The notes beneath the pieces were generated by a model. That model saw only the letters and a program-made list of their open reading frames with translations. It ran no database searches and was not told the DNA's origin. Of a DNA stretch of 21,693 nt, positions 5,392-13,959 are shown in pieces. Source of the stretch: a virus; IMG/VR virus record IMGVR_UViG_3300025897_000102, positions 1-21,693 of that record; one strand, written 5' to 3'. Position numbers and translations under genes: made by a program. The stretch's first letter is position 1, and each line of letters opens with the position of its first letter.

Positions 5392-8300
5392 TGAGTGGAT
5401 ATGAATTATACATAAACAATCAGAGAGTAGAAATATTTGAAGATGAAAGTCTAAGCCTTAATCAAACAATTCAAGATGTTAGGGATGTTTCTAAAGTGTT
5501 TACAGACTTTTCAAAACCTTTTAACTTACCTGCATCTAAAGAAAACAATAAGATATTCAAACATTATTATAGATTTAATTTAGGAACTGGTACATCATTT
5601 GATGCTAGAAAGAAAGTTCCTGCTAGAATAGAGTTAAATACAATACCATTTAAAGAAGGACTTTTAAGATTAGAAGGAGTATCAATAGAAAATAATAAAC
5701 CTAAATCATACAAGGTTACCTTTTTTGGAAACACAGTAACATTAAAAGACACATTAAGAGAAGATGAAATTAACTCATTAAACTGGCTAGACAATTTTAA
5801 CACTACATATAGTGCATCACAAGTTTTAAATCTTTTAACTACAGAGGATGGTTTAGGAGGTACATCAGGTGTTATAGTAGATGATTTAGGAACTAATGTA
5901 ACATACTACAAATCTGTTATCTGTCCTTTAATATCTAACTCAGCTAGATTGTATATGGATGGAGGTATAACTGTTCCATATCAAAATGCAGATGGATCAG
6001 AGAACTTAGAGCTAGGAGGAAACTTAGCACCAACTAATGCAGGATCAGAAACTGCTGCAGATGTTCATGGAGTGTATTTTGAAGATTTAACTTATGCTAT
6101 TCCAGTTCATTTAATTATAAGAGCAATACAAAACCAATATACATCAATCAGATTTAGTGATGATTTCTTTAGTTTAACAAATGGTCCAGAGGGTTATAAA
6201 AAACTATACATGCTTTGTCAAAATACAGAAGGAAGACAGTTTGAAGATATGGGAACAGCTCTAAAACAAGTATCAGGTTTTAGCACAGCACAAGCATTAA
6301 ATAATAAATTAATAGTTTCATTCAATGCAATTTATATTCAAGGATTACCTGAAAGAGATTTTATAACTGGTGTTTTTAGTTTTCAAGCCACATCAGCATA
6401 TCCTGATTTTACAATTAGAGTAAGAAGGGGTGGCACATCAGAAGTATTTTCACAAAACTTTACTGGAGGAACAAATACAACTGGCTCATTTACTGTGTTT
6501 ATGTATAACACATCAGCAGGTTATACAATAGAAATTGAAACTACTACAGCTTTTCAATTATCTAGTTTTACTTTTCAAGCAAGTGATTCAAGTGGTAACA
6601 GCTCTAGCCATCAACTTACAAATGTAATTATACCTCTTGAAAAAGAATTTATAATAAAAGACCATCTACCATCTTTGAAAACAATAGATTTTATTAGTGG
6701 ATTGTTTAAAATGTTTAATCTAACAGCTTTTGAAAAGGATGGAATTATACATGTAAAAACTTTAGAGGAGTTTTACAATTCAGGTTCTATTAGAGATATT
6801 ACAGAATTTGTTGATCCAAGTTCTACTGAAATAGATAAAGCATTGCCATATGAAGAAATTATTTTTAAATATAAAGACACAGATACAAAGTTAGCAAAAC
6901 AACATAGTCAGCTAAGTGGATCAGATTGGGGTTCATTGAAATACAACAATAGTGAATTATTAGACAGCAACAACAAAGTGTTCAATGTAGAATTGCCATT
7001 TGCACATTTAAAATATGAAAAACTACTAAATGGTAGTAATGAAACAGAAATACAAGTAGGATGGATGGCAAATGAAAATGGAGAACCTTACTTTAAAGAT
7101 GCAGTTTTATTTATTCCAATATTTCAACAATCAGCTAATGATATTAGATTTCTAGAACAGAAAACTGGAACTGGAGGAATAAATGACTTTGGTGATTTTT
7201 GGATGCCAAGCAATTCAGTAAGTATTCAGCCTGATGTAAACAAAGAAAACATACATTTTAATTTAGAGTTAAATGAGTTTACTAATAGTACTGCTTTTGA
7301 TGAAACATTATTTTTAAAATATTATAGGTTTTATATTCAATCAGTATTTAATAGATCTAAAAGACTAACAAGACTAAATGCAAGATTGCCAAAAAAGTTT
7401 ATTTTAAATTACAGTTTAGCAGATAGTGTAACTATTAACAATGAATCTTATAAAATAAACAGTATAACAACAAATCTACTAAGTGGTGAAAGCCAAATGC
7501 AGTTATTAAATGAAACAGTAGATGTTGCACCTAGCATTAATCCTGATACTGGAGGTGGTGATACAACTCAGCCTGAAGGAACTCCTGAAACTAATGTACT
7601 TTACTTTGAGGATTGTGCTAACTTAGGAACATTTTATGAATCATCTTCTACAATAGAAACTTTTAATTTTGTAAACAATAGAAGGCTAACAGAAGGTGGA
7701 AACTTTTATATTGTTAAAGGAAATATAGGAGCAGGAACATATACAGCAAAAACAGTTAGTGATACTGGATTCTCAGGATGTCCTGAATCAACTACTCCTC
7801 CTACATTATATTATGGTTTAAAGAGGTGTTCAGATAATGAGAGTACTTTTAGAACATCAACAGCAGTAACAAATCCTACATATGCTATAACAGAAAAAGT
7901 AGAAGATTCAAACAATGTTGCATATGTGATTATTAACAGCAATACAACAACTTCAACTATTGTAAATAATACATCAGGACAACCAACTGTAGTATCAGCA
8001 AAAACTGTATCAGCTTTTAATCCTAAGGTATATAATTGTACACAAGGTCCAACAACATATTATTATAGTTTAACAAGATGTGATGGTACTGGAACTGTTT
8101 TATATGGTTTTAGTGGTTCAGCATCAGAAAGTGGGAGCAGAACATACAATAATACATGCTACAACATTGCCTCAACAACAAATACTGGAACTATAGATGT
8201 GAGTAGTTTAACTACTTGTACATGTCCAGTTTATTATTATACATTAAATGACTGTTCTAACACAAGCTCAGTTCAACATTATGGGTTTTCTAATTTATCT

Positions 8301-10106
8301 AATTTAGCAGGAACTGAAAGAACATACAGTGGTACATGTTATTATGTTGCAGCCACAAGTAATACAACTGGTTCAATTAATATAGGAGCTTTATCTACTT
8401 GTACATGTCCATCAGGAGGAGGTACACCTGATCCTGAAAGATACTCATTAAAACTATGTGAAAATGATCAAACAGGATATGTTTCACCTGAGACTACAGA
8501 CCAAATTGATTTAGATATTGATCCTAATGGTGAAACTGGTTCTAGAGTACAGGATGCAAATGGATTTATATATACAGTTATAGGAACTACTACTAACACA
8601 AATGGAATTGTAGGAGCATTAGTTGATTTAGGAAGTAATGGTTGTCCATCAGTAACAGTAACACCTACTACATTTTATTGGCTATTATATAAATGTACTA
8701 CTTCTCAAGGTGGGTTTGTTTCAGAACAGACTACTGCTGAATTAACAGGTATGACAGAAGATCCTGTAAATGGTTCTAGAGTACAAGGACCTGATGGTAT
8801 TGTTTATATTGTATATGGGCAAACATCAGATCCAAGTCAGTATACTGGTGGTATTATATCAGTAGTTAGTTTGAGTGCTACTGGGTGTCCAACAACTCCT
8901 GATCCACCACCTGATATTTATTATTGGGAGCTTAGACAATGTTCTACAAATAATACAGGTTATATATCAGCTCAAACAACAGACCAATTAAGTGATTTAG
9001 CTGTAGGAGAATTTGTTTTTGAAACTGCTACACCAAGTCAAATATATGAAGTAACAGGAACTAGTCAATCAGGTACATCAATTGGAAGTGTAACAAAATC
9101 TACACTAACAGCTTGTCCATTATATTGGGCATTAAAACAATGTGGAACTTTACAAGGTGGATACAGAAGTGGAAACACAACTTTACAGTTGCCAAATCTA
9201 GTTGAAAATGATCCTAATGGAACAAGAGTTCAAGATCCTAATGGAATTTTTTATATAGTTGTAGGTACTACAAACTCAACTGCTAATGTAGGAACTGTAA
9301 CAGACACAGGTGCTACTGGATGTCCTACACCACCACCAGTTATAAACTATTATTCATTACAAAAATGTGATGATGGTACAACTGGTTGGAGATCACAACA
9401 AGATAATACACAGATTACTTTTAACACAAATGATATTGTATCTTTTGGTAATGGTGGAACTACATATAAAGTAGTAGGATTGGTAACATCAGGAAACAAT
9501 GCAGGACCTATGAGTCCTACTTCATTTACAAGTTGTCCTACATCACCACCACCTACTCCACCACCACCACCACAAGGTCCATATTATGCTCAGTTCATTA
9601 CTTGTGATGATCCTGCAGGTGCAGTTTTATATGTTGTAAGTCAATCACAACAAATATCTTCATGGTGGGTTATACAAAGTGGAGGACCAACAGGATATGA
9701 ATGTTATAGGTGGGTTACAAATTTAGAAAATGCAGTAAATCCACAAGACATAACAAACTTCACTATATTTTCATCAGCAACTACATCAGGAGAAAATTGT
9801 ATAGAGTGTAATGAAAATGCACCTACACCACCTACACCACCTACTCCTCCTCCTACACCAATATGTGGAAGTCAAAGTTTATTTTATGCATCAACTGCTC
9901 CTGATTTATGTAACCAAACTACACCTAGAACTGTTTATATGGATGCAAATACTATAGAACAAGCAAATACTATTTATACAGATTCATCTTGTAGTACTAC
10001 ATTGTCTGTTGCTAGGTATTTTGCAGACCAACCTTCAGGTAACTATTATTACTGGTCAGGAACTAACCTACAAGGTCCATACACTAACAGTTGTCAATCA
10101 CAATAA
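5391..10106 (+). CDS. Giant modular tail / receptor-binding protein (1571 aa)
   Basis: Residues 1 to about 710 form the conserved tail domain, starting with FEDESLSLNQTIQDVRDVSK and TDFSKPFNLPASKENNKIF, a beginning I know from tail proteins of flavobacterial phages. After a Gly/Thr/Pro hinge (about residues 715-735) come about eleven modules of 57-80 residues. Most begin with an aromatic pair and 'L..C' (such as YYSLTRC, FYWLLYKC, LYWALKQC) and end in 'GCP' or 'CTCP'. Each thus has a Cys near both ends, probably a disulfide. Linkers become Pro-rich toward the end (PPPTPPPPPQ, and TPPTPPTPPPTP). Modules 5, 6 and 8 share GSRVQ/GTRVQ cores. The design suggests a long, flexible host-surface binder. 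A prolyl 4-hydroxylase-like gene follows directly. Coupled to the previous gene by TAATG at 5389-5393. Confidence 0.8.
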   Translation: MSGYELYINNQRVEIFEDESLSLNQTIQDVRDVSKVFTDFSKPFNLPASKENNKIFKHYYRFNLGTGTSFDARKKVPARIELNTIPFKEGLLRLEGVSIENNKPKSYKVTFFGNTVTLKDTLREDEINSLNWLDNFNTTYSASQVLNLLTTEDGLGGTSGVIVDDLGTNVTYYKSVICPLISNSARLYMDGGITVPYQNADGSENLELGGNLAPTNAGSETAADVHGVYFEDLTYAIPVHLIIRAIQNQYTSIRFSDDFFSLTNGPEGYKKLYMLCQNTEGRQFEDMGTALKQVSGFSTAQALNNKLIVSFNAIYIQGLPERDFITGVFSFQATSAYPDFTIRVRRGGTSEVFSQNFTGGTNTTGSFTVFMYNTSAGYTIEIETTTAFQLSSFTFQASDSSGNSSSHQLTNVIIPLEKEFIIKDHLPSLKTIDFISGLFKMFNLTAFEKDGIIHVKTLEEFYNSGSIRDITEFVDPSSTEIDKALPYEEIIFKYKDTDTKLAKQHSQLSGSDWGSLKYNNSELLDSNNKVFNVELPFAHLKYEKLLNGSNETEIQVGWMANENGEPYFKDAVLFIPIFQQSANDIRFLEQKTGTGGINDFGDFWMPSNSVSIQPDVNKENIHFNLELNEFTNSTAFDETLFLKYYRFYIQSVFNRSKRLTRLNARLPKKFILNYSLADSVTINNESYKINSITTNLLSGESQMQLLNETVDVAPSINPDTGGGDTTQPEGTPETNVLYFEDCANLGTFYESSSTIETFNFVNNRRLTEGGNFYIVKGNIGAGTYTAKTVSDTGFSGCPESTTPPTLYYGLKRCSDNESTFRTSTAVTNPTYAITEKVEDSNNVAYVIINSNTTTSTIVNNTSGQPTVVSAKTVSAFNPKVYNCTQGPTTYYYSLTRCDGTGTVLYGFSGSASESGSRTYNNTCYNIASTTNTGTIDVSSLTTCTCPVYYYTLNDCSNTSSVQHYGFSNLSNLAGTERTYSGTCYYVAATSNTTGSINIGALSTCTCPSGGGTPDPERYSLKLCENDQTGYVSPETTDQIDLDIDPNGETGSRVQDANGFIYTVIGTTTNTNGIVGALVDLGSNGCPSVTVTPTTFYWLLYKCTTSQGGFVSEQTTAELTGMTEDPVNGSRVQGPDGIVYIVYGQTSDPSQYTGGIISVVSLSATGCPTTPDPPPDIYYWELRQCSTNNTGYISAQTTDQLSDLAVGEFVFETATPSQIYEVTGTSQSGTSIGSVTKSTLTACPLYWALKQCGTLQGGYRSGNTTLQLPNLVENDPNGTRVQDPNGIFYIVVGTTNSTANVGTVTDTGATGCPTPPPVINYYSLQKCDDGTTGWRSQQDNTQITFNTNDIVSFGNGGTTYKVVGLVTSGNNAGPMSPTSFTSCPTSPPPTPPPPPQGPYYAQFITCDDPAGAVLYVVSQSQQISSWWVIQSGGPTGYECYRWVTNLENAVNPQDITNFTIFSSATTSGENCIECNENAPTPPTPPTPPPTPICGSQSLFYASTAPDLCNQTTPRTVYMDANTIEQANTIYTDSSCSTTLSVARYFADQPSGNYYYWSGTNLQGPYTNSCQSQ
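7596..10103 (+). repeat. Array of about eleven Cys-flanked modules in the giant tail protein
   Basis: Approximate module bounds are 7596-7784, 7806-8039, 8058-8228, 8229-8411, 8439-8648, 8673-8891, 8919-9119, 9120-9326, 9348-9539, 9582-9809 and 9861-10103. Modules 1-9 each open with a hydrophobic/aromatic strand leading to a Cys and close with a Cys, usually followed by Pro. Modules 3 and 4 are close copies (both with YGFS, TCYN or TCYY, and a CTCP end). Modules 5, 6 and 8 share a second pattern. Modules 10 and 11 are more divergent. The array looks like domain duplication followed by drift. Confidence 0.75.
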
Positions 10107-10116
10107 AATAAAAAGA

Positions 10117-10734
10117 ATGATTAAAGAAGTAGAAAATTTTATAGATAAAGCAGAAGCAGATCACTTAATGTATTTAATAGATAAATTTGCACATAAATCT
10201 ACAGTTGCAGGTTCTAAAAATCAATACAGTAAATTAGATACTGCTAGAACATCATACTCAGCAACATTAGATAGTAAAAATCCTACTATTAAAAAGATTC
10301 ATCAAAGAATTGCTAAATATTTAGGTGTGCCTTTTAGTAAAGGAGAAGTGTTACAAGGTCAGAGATATGAAAAAGGTCAATACTTTAGAGAGCATCCTGA
10401 TTACTTTATAGGAGAACACTATGATATGAATTGTTTGTCATCAGGAAACAGAACTTATACATTTATGTTGTATTTAAATGATGATTTTACTGGAGGTACT
10501 ACAAACTTTAGACATCTAAAAAAAGAAATACAGCCAAAAAAGTACAAAGCTGTAATTTGGCACAATTTACATATGGGAAAACCTGATGAATATAAATTGC
10601 ATTCAGGTGAAGATGTAAAAGAAGGTACAAAATATATAGTAACATCATGGTGGAGAGAGAATAATTGGAATGGATCAGATGATTACAAAGAATACCAAAA
10701 ATTATTAAAAAAATCTCAATTAAGTATTATATAA
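10117..10734 (+). CDS. 2-oxoglutarate/Fe(II) oxygenase, prolyl 4-hydroxylase-like
   Basis: This is a 205-residue enzyme of the P4H-like 2OG-Fe(II) dioxygenase family, which hydroxylates protein side chains (commonly proline) using O2, 2-oxoglutarate and Fe2+. The complete metal and cosubstrate set is visible: His93 and Asp95 in REHPDYF, His162 in KLHSGEDV, and Lys172 in EGTKYIVTSWWRE, the expected C-terminal strand for 2-oxoglutarate binding. The jelly-roll core also has TYTFMLYLNDDFTGGTTNF. I chose the ATG at 10117 because earlier in-frame positions lie inside the preceding tail gene (stop 10106). The gene sits directly behind a tail protein with poly-Pro linkers and before the tape measure. 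Modification of that tail protein is a reasonable guess, but host targets are equally possible. Confidence 0.88.
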   Translation: MIKEVENFIDKAEADHLMYLIDKFAHKSTVAGSKNQYSKLDTARTSYSATLDSKNPTIKKIHQRIAKYLGVPFSKGEVLQGQRYEKGQYFREHPDYFIGEHYDMNCLSSGNRTYTFMLYLNDDFTGGTTNFRHLKKEIQPKKYKAVIWHNLHMGKPDEYKLHSGEDVKEGTKYIVTSWWRENNWNGSDDYKEYQKLLKKSQLSII

Positions 10735-10739
10735 GTAGC

Positions 10740-10895
10740 ATGTTAAAGAACATAATAGACCTCTTACAAGTAGTGAATGGTGAAACTGAAAGAATAAAGT
10801 TTGCACAAGGCTCTAAATATCTTCCTGATAATTGGAAAGATGGTTTAAAGATTGCTAAAAGAATGGCTAACTGGGAAATAAATAAAAACAAATGA
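10740..10895 (+). CDS. Small hypothetical protein coupled to the tape measure gene (51 aa)
   Basis: An ATG at 10740 opens a 51-residue frame that ends in TGA at 10893-10895, overlapping the tape measure ATG at 10892 as ATGA. The product has an N-terminal amphipathic helix (LKNIIDLLQVV) and a basic, aromatic C-terminal part (YLPDNWKDGLKIAKRMANW). It has no membrane span. ATTATATA begins 14 bases before the ATG. The tight coupling suggests the protein works with, or regulates the level of, the tape measure. The family is not recognised. The gap between the oxygenase and the tape measure would otherwise be an unusual 157 bases. Confidence 0.65.
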   Translation: MLKNIIDLLQVVNGETERIKFAQGSKYLPDNWKDGLKIAKRMANWEINKNK

Positions 10896-12541
10896 GTGTT
10901 ATAAAAAAAATACAGTTACTTTTTCAAGTAGATAATACAGAGGCTAATGAAGCTATTGAAGAAACTGCTCAAGAAGTCAAGCAGGTTGAAACTAACATGG
11001 AGGATGTAGCTGAAACTGGTGATATATTTACTGGTGGAATGATATCACAATTTAAAGGAGTAGTAAATAGTGTAAAAACAGCAGTAGCTAGTTTAAGAAC
11101 TTTAAAAGGAGCTTTGATTGCTAGTGGTATTGGACTTTTTGCAATAGGTCTAGGATCTGTAACAGCAGCATTTACAAATTCTGAAGAAGGTCAAGATAGA
11201 TTTAATAAGTTGATGTTAAGTTTCAATGTTATTGTAGGTAACTCTATTGATATTCTAGAAAACTTAGGTAAATCTATTTTAAGTGCAGGTAAAATATTAG
11301 GTAAAATTTTTACTGGACAGATAGGAGCAGCAGCTTTAGAGTTTGACAATCTTAAAGAAAGTGTAGGTGATACAGTTGAAGGGATAAAAGACTTTGGAAA
11401 AGAAACTGCTAAAGAAATAAAACAAGCAAGATTATTATCAGACCTAAGAGCAGCAGCAGATAAAGATGAAAGAAAACTAATAATTGATAGAGCAGAGGCA
11501 GATAGAGTAAGAGCAGATTTATTAGAAAAAGCAGTTGATAGAGATAGATTTTCAACTCAAGAAAGAATACAGTTTCTAAAAGATGCTAGTGCTTTGGAGG
11601 AAACAATTACAAATCAAGAAATAGATTTAGCACAAACTAGATTAGACAATCTTAAATTACAAAACAGTTTTGGTCAAAGTAAAAAAGAAGATTTAGATGC
11701 AGAAGCTCAATTAACAGCAGAGTTAATAACACTTGAAACTGCAAGGCTAACAAAACAAAAAGAGGTAACTAGTCAAATCTTAGCATTAAAAACTGAAGAA
11801 AAAGCAGCTAATGATGCAGCAACTGCAGCAGCAGAGGCAGAAATAAAAGCACAAGAAGATGCATTAAAATCTTTTGAAGAAAAAGAACTAGAAGCTCTAG
11901 CAATTACAGAAGAATTAAAAACAGAGTTAGCAGTTAGAAAATCTGATGAAAGATATGAGGCTTTAATAAAGTTAGCTAGACAATATGGAAAAGACACATA
12001 TGAACTTGAAACAGCACAAATTTTAGCAAGACAAGACATATTGTTAGCAGCAGGAAAGGATGAAGTAGCTTTAGTAGAAAATACTGAAAAAACAAAACAT
12101 GATGTTCTCTTAAAATTTACTGCAATAGGTTTAGCATTAGCAACAGAAGGATCAAATGCAGGAAAAGCCTTAGCAATAGCAAATGCTTTAATATCAACTT
12201 ATTCAGGAGCAGCACAGGTATTAGATGATAAAACATTACCATTAATAGCAAAGATAGCAGGAGTAGCAACAGTACTTACTACTGGTTTTACACAAATTAG
12301 AGCAATACAGCAAACACAAATACCAGTGCTTAGTGTAGGAGGTGTTTCAGCAGCAGGAGGTTCACCTGCACCTCAAATACAAGCACCTTCATTTAATGTT
12401 GTAGGTGCATCACCAATTAATCAATTAACAGAAGCTATAGCAGGACAACAACAACAGCCAGTAAGAGCTTATGTAGTTGCTAATGATGTTACAACAGCAC
12501 AAAGTGTTGATAGAAATGCAATTCAAACATCAGGAATTTAA
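10892..12541 (+). CDS. Tail tape measure protein
   Basis: This 549-residue protein is largely helical. The N-terminus (IKKIQLLFQVDNTEANEA) and a glycine-rich hydrophobic segment at about residues 72-95 (LKGALIASGIGLFAIGLGSV) match tape measure proteins of Bacteroidota phages. Residues about 170-385 are a charged, Ala/Glu/Lys/Arg-rich coiled coil. A second hydrophobic stretch (about 425-475, with KALAIANALISTYSGAAQVL) is the usual C-terminal tape measure motif. An Ala/Gly/Pro/Gln-rich tail closes it. Tape measures set tail length at about 0.15 nm per residue, which would give roughly 80 nm; this is an estimate only. It is short for the class but complete, and its start overlaps the 51-residue gene. 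Confidence 0.88.
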   Translation: MSVIKKIQLLFQVDNTEANEAIEETAQEVKQVETNMEDVAETGDIFTGGMISQFKGVVNSVKTAVASLRTLKGALIASGIGLFAIGLGSVTAAFTNSEEGQDRFNKLMLSFNVIVGNSIDILENLGKSILSAGKILGKIFTGQIGAAALEFDNLKESVGDTVEGIKDFGKETAKEIKQARLLSDLRAAADKDERKLIIDRAEADRVRADLLEKAVDRDRFSTQERIQFLKDASALEETITNQEIDLAQTRLDNLKLQNSFGQSKKEDLDAEAQLTAELITLETARLTKQKEVTSQILALKTEEKAANDAATAAAEAEIKAQEDALKSFEEKELEALAITEELKTELAVRKSDERYEALIKLARQYGKDTYELETAQILARQDILLAAGKDEVALVENTEKTKHDVLLKFTAIGLALATEGSNAGKALAIANALISTYSGAAQVLDDKTLPLIAKIAGVATVLTTGFTQIRAIQQTQIPVLSVGGVSAAGGSPAPQIQAPSFNVVGASPINQLTEAIAGQQQQPVRAYVVANDVTTAQSVDRNAIQTSGI

Positions 12542-12560
12542 AAAACATGATAATAAACCA

Positions 12561-12568
12561 ATTATAAT
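12561..12568 (+). promoter_or_regulatory. ATTATAAT element before the protease gene
   Basis: This element starts exactly 11 bases before the ATG at 12572, a variant of the ATTATATA element found at the same distance before the genes at 2638, 14144 and 16438. There is no Shine-Dalgarno sequence. Confidence 0.35.
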
Positions 12569-12571
12569 AAT

Positions 12572-13771
12572 ATGAAGATTATAGAATTAATATTAGATGA
12601 AGAAACTGAGTTTAATGGAGTAGATGCAATTTCTATTGTAGAAAATCCTGCTATACAAAGTAACTTTGTTGCATTAAAGGATGCAGACCAGGTAGTTAAA
12701 CTTGCAGAGGTTTCTAAAGATAAAAGAATATTATTAGGAGCAATTCTAATTCCTAACAAACCTATTTTAAGAAAAGGTGATGATGAAGATTATTACATAT
12801 ACTTTTCCAATGACACAGTAGAGAGAGCTAGTCAGATGTATCTTAAACAAGGTAATCAACATAATGCATCATTAGAACATGAATATAATTTAAAAGGATT
12901 GACATTAGTAGAGAGTTGGATAGTAAAAGACCTAACACATGATAAGAGCAGGTTATATGATAACACTAAAGATGTTCCAGTAGGTACATGGATGGGTGCA
13001 ATAAGAGTAGACTCTGATGAAGTATGGGATGGGTATGTTAAAGAGGGAGTTGTTAAAGGTTTTTCAATAGAAGGCTATTTTGCTGATAAAGCTGAAAGAC
13101 CAAAAGAAAAGATAAATGATTTTTTAAATGAAATAGAGTCCTTAGAGGCAGAGTTTTTACTTTCTGAAATAGAAAACATACTAGATGATAAAGAAGTTAA
13201 TCTAGAGAGCTTTAATGACTATCCTGAAGGTGTAGCAAATAATGCTAAAAGAGGAATAGAGTTAAATGAAAAGATAAAAAACAAGTGTGCAACTGATGTA
13301 GGTAAGATCAGAGCAACACAATTAGCACAAAAGAAGAACATTTCAGTAGAGACTATTAAGAGAATGTACAGCTATTTATCTAGAGCTGAAGATCAGTATA
13401 GAAAAAACTCAGATGATTCAGAGGCATGTGCTAATATTTCATATTTATTGTGGGGTGGATTAGCTGCTTTAGGTTGGAGTAGAAACAAACTAAGACAATT
13501 AGGAGAGTTAGAACTTGAAACAGTAGTGGTTGATGAGAACTTTGCAATAATAGATGACAGGTTAGCATACTCCTCTGTTGAAAAAGCAGAAGAAATGGCT
13601 ATGAATATAGGATGTGAAGGTCATCATATGCATGAGCTAGATGGTAAAGAGTGGTACATGCCTTGTGAACAGCATGAATTAAAAGCTCCTTGTCAAGCAG
13701 GATATGAAATGTATGGCTTTAAAATTAAGAATGGAAAGAGAGTTCCAAATTGTGTACCAATAAACAACTAA
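12572..13771 (+). CDS. XkdF-like prohead protease with extra C-terminal domains
   Basis: The N-terminal half (residues about 1-175) resembles the PBSX XkdF / HK97-type prohead protease that matures the capsid. It has NGVDAISIVENPAIQSNFVA, a candidate catalytic His103 in LEHEY and Ser165 in GFSIEGYF. A second region (about 212-310) has YPEGVANNAKRGIELNEK, GKIRATQLAQ, IKRMYSYLSRAE and ISYLLWGG. This recurrent phage-borne domain has, as far as I know, no assigned role. The C-terminus (347-399) holds a Cys/His-rich patch (C348, H351, H352, H354, C365, H368, C374) and ends in YGFKIKNGKRVPNCVP, another short recurrent motif. The gene opens the head block just before scaffold and MCP, as expected for a protease. 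Its 399 residues exceed a plain protease. Confidence 0.75.
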   Translation: MKIIELILDEETEFNGVDAISIVENPAIQSNFVALKDADQVVKLAEVSKDKRILLGAILIPNKPILRKGDDEDYYIYFSNDTVERASQMYLKQGNQHNASLEHEYNLKGLTLVESWIVKDLTHDKSRLYDNTKDVPVGTWMGAIRVDSDEVWDGYVKEGVVKGFSIEGYFADKAERPKEKINDFLNEIESLEAEFLLSEIENILDDKEVNLESFNDYPEGVANNAKRGIELNEKIKNKCATDVGKIRATQLAQKKNISVETIKRMYSYLSRAEDQYRKNSDDSEACANISYLLWGGLAALGWSRNKLRQLGELELETVVVDENFAIIDDRLAYSSVEKAEEMAMNIGCEGHHMHELDGKEWYMPCEQHELKAPCQAGYEMYGFKIKNGKRVPNCVPINN

Positions 13772-13774
13772 GAC

Positions 13775-13819
13775 ATGCCAGGAAAACATTATAAAAAGAA
13801 AAAGAAGAAAAAGAAGTAA
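13775..13819 (+). CDS. Tiny poly-lysine peptide gene (14 aa)
   Basis: An ATG three bases after the protease stop opens a 14-codon frame: MPGKHY followed by eight Lys codons, mixing AAA and AAG, and a TAA that overlaps the next ATG (TAATG at 13817-13821). Mixed codons rather than a homopolymer, together with coupling on both sides, suggest that the peptide rather than the DNA run is maintained. A strongly basic peptide beside the capsid genes could bind DNA or the acidic scaffold. A frame this short could also serve only to couple translation, so confidence is modest. Confidence 0.4.
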   Translation: MPGKHYKKKKKKKK

Positions 13820-13959
13820 TGGCTAAAAACAAGTTCATATCATCTTCAACTTTAATTAAAAAAAAAGTAAGAAGAAAGGGTGTTCATGCTAAAAGTAAGA
13901 CTTCAAAAAATAGAGGATCAGACAATTATGTCAAACCATATAAACAACAAGGAAGATGA
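13819..13959 (+). CDS. Small basic protein in the head block (46 aa)
   Basis: This 46-residue frame begins at ATG 13819, sharing a base with the previous stop, and ends in TGA at 13957-13959. The product is rich in Lys, Arg, Ser and Gln: LIKKKVRRKGVHAKSKTSKN followed by GSDNYVKPYKQQGR. The pattern 'RRKGVHAKSKTSK..., Y, K.Y..QG' is one I associate with very small conserved proteins found beside capsid genes in Bacteroidota and other marine phages. No function is known to me. The high positive charge suggests contact with DNA or an acidic capsid or scaffold face. It overlaps the next gene by four bases (ATGA). Confidence 0.7.
   Translation: MAKNKFISSSTLIKKKVRRKGVHAKSKTSKNRGSDNYVKPYKQQGR

Noticed and set aside
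5567-5803. Minus-strand open frame inside the giant tail gene
   Set aside because: It lies fully inside a well-conserved region of the plus-strand protein and has no promoter or neighbour support.
9537-9860. Poly-Pro codons as a simple DNA repeat array or CRISPR-like repeat
   Set aside because: The CCA/CCT runs are codon-phased inside the tail gene and form protein linkers; there is no spaced unit structure.
10009-10116. Upstream extension of the oxygenase frame
   Set aside because: It overlaps the end of the giant tail gene in another frame; the oxygenase fold begins normally at the ATG at 10117.
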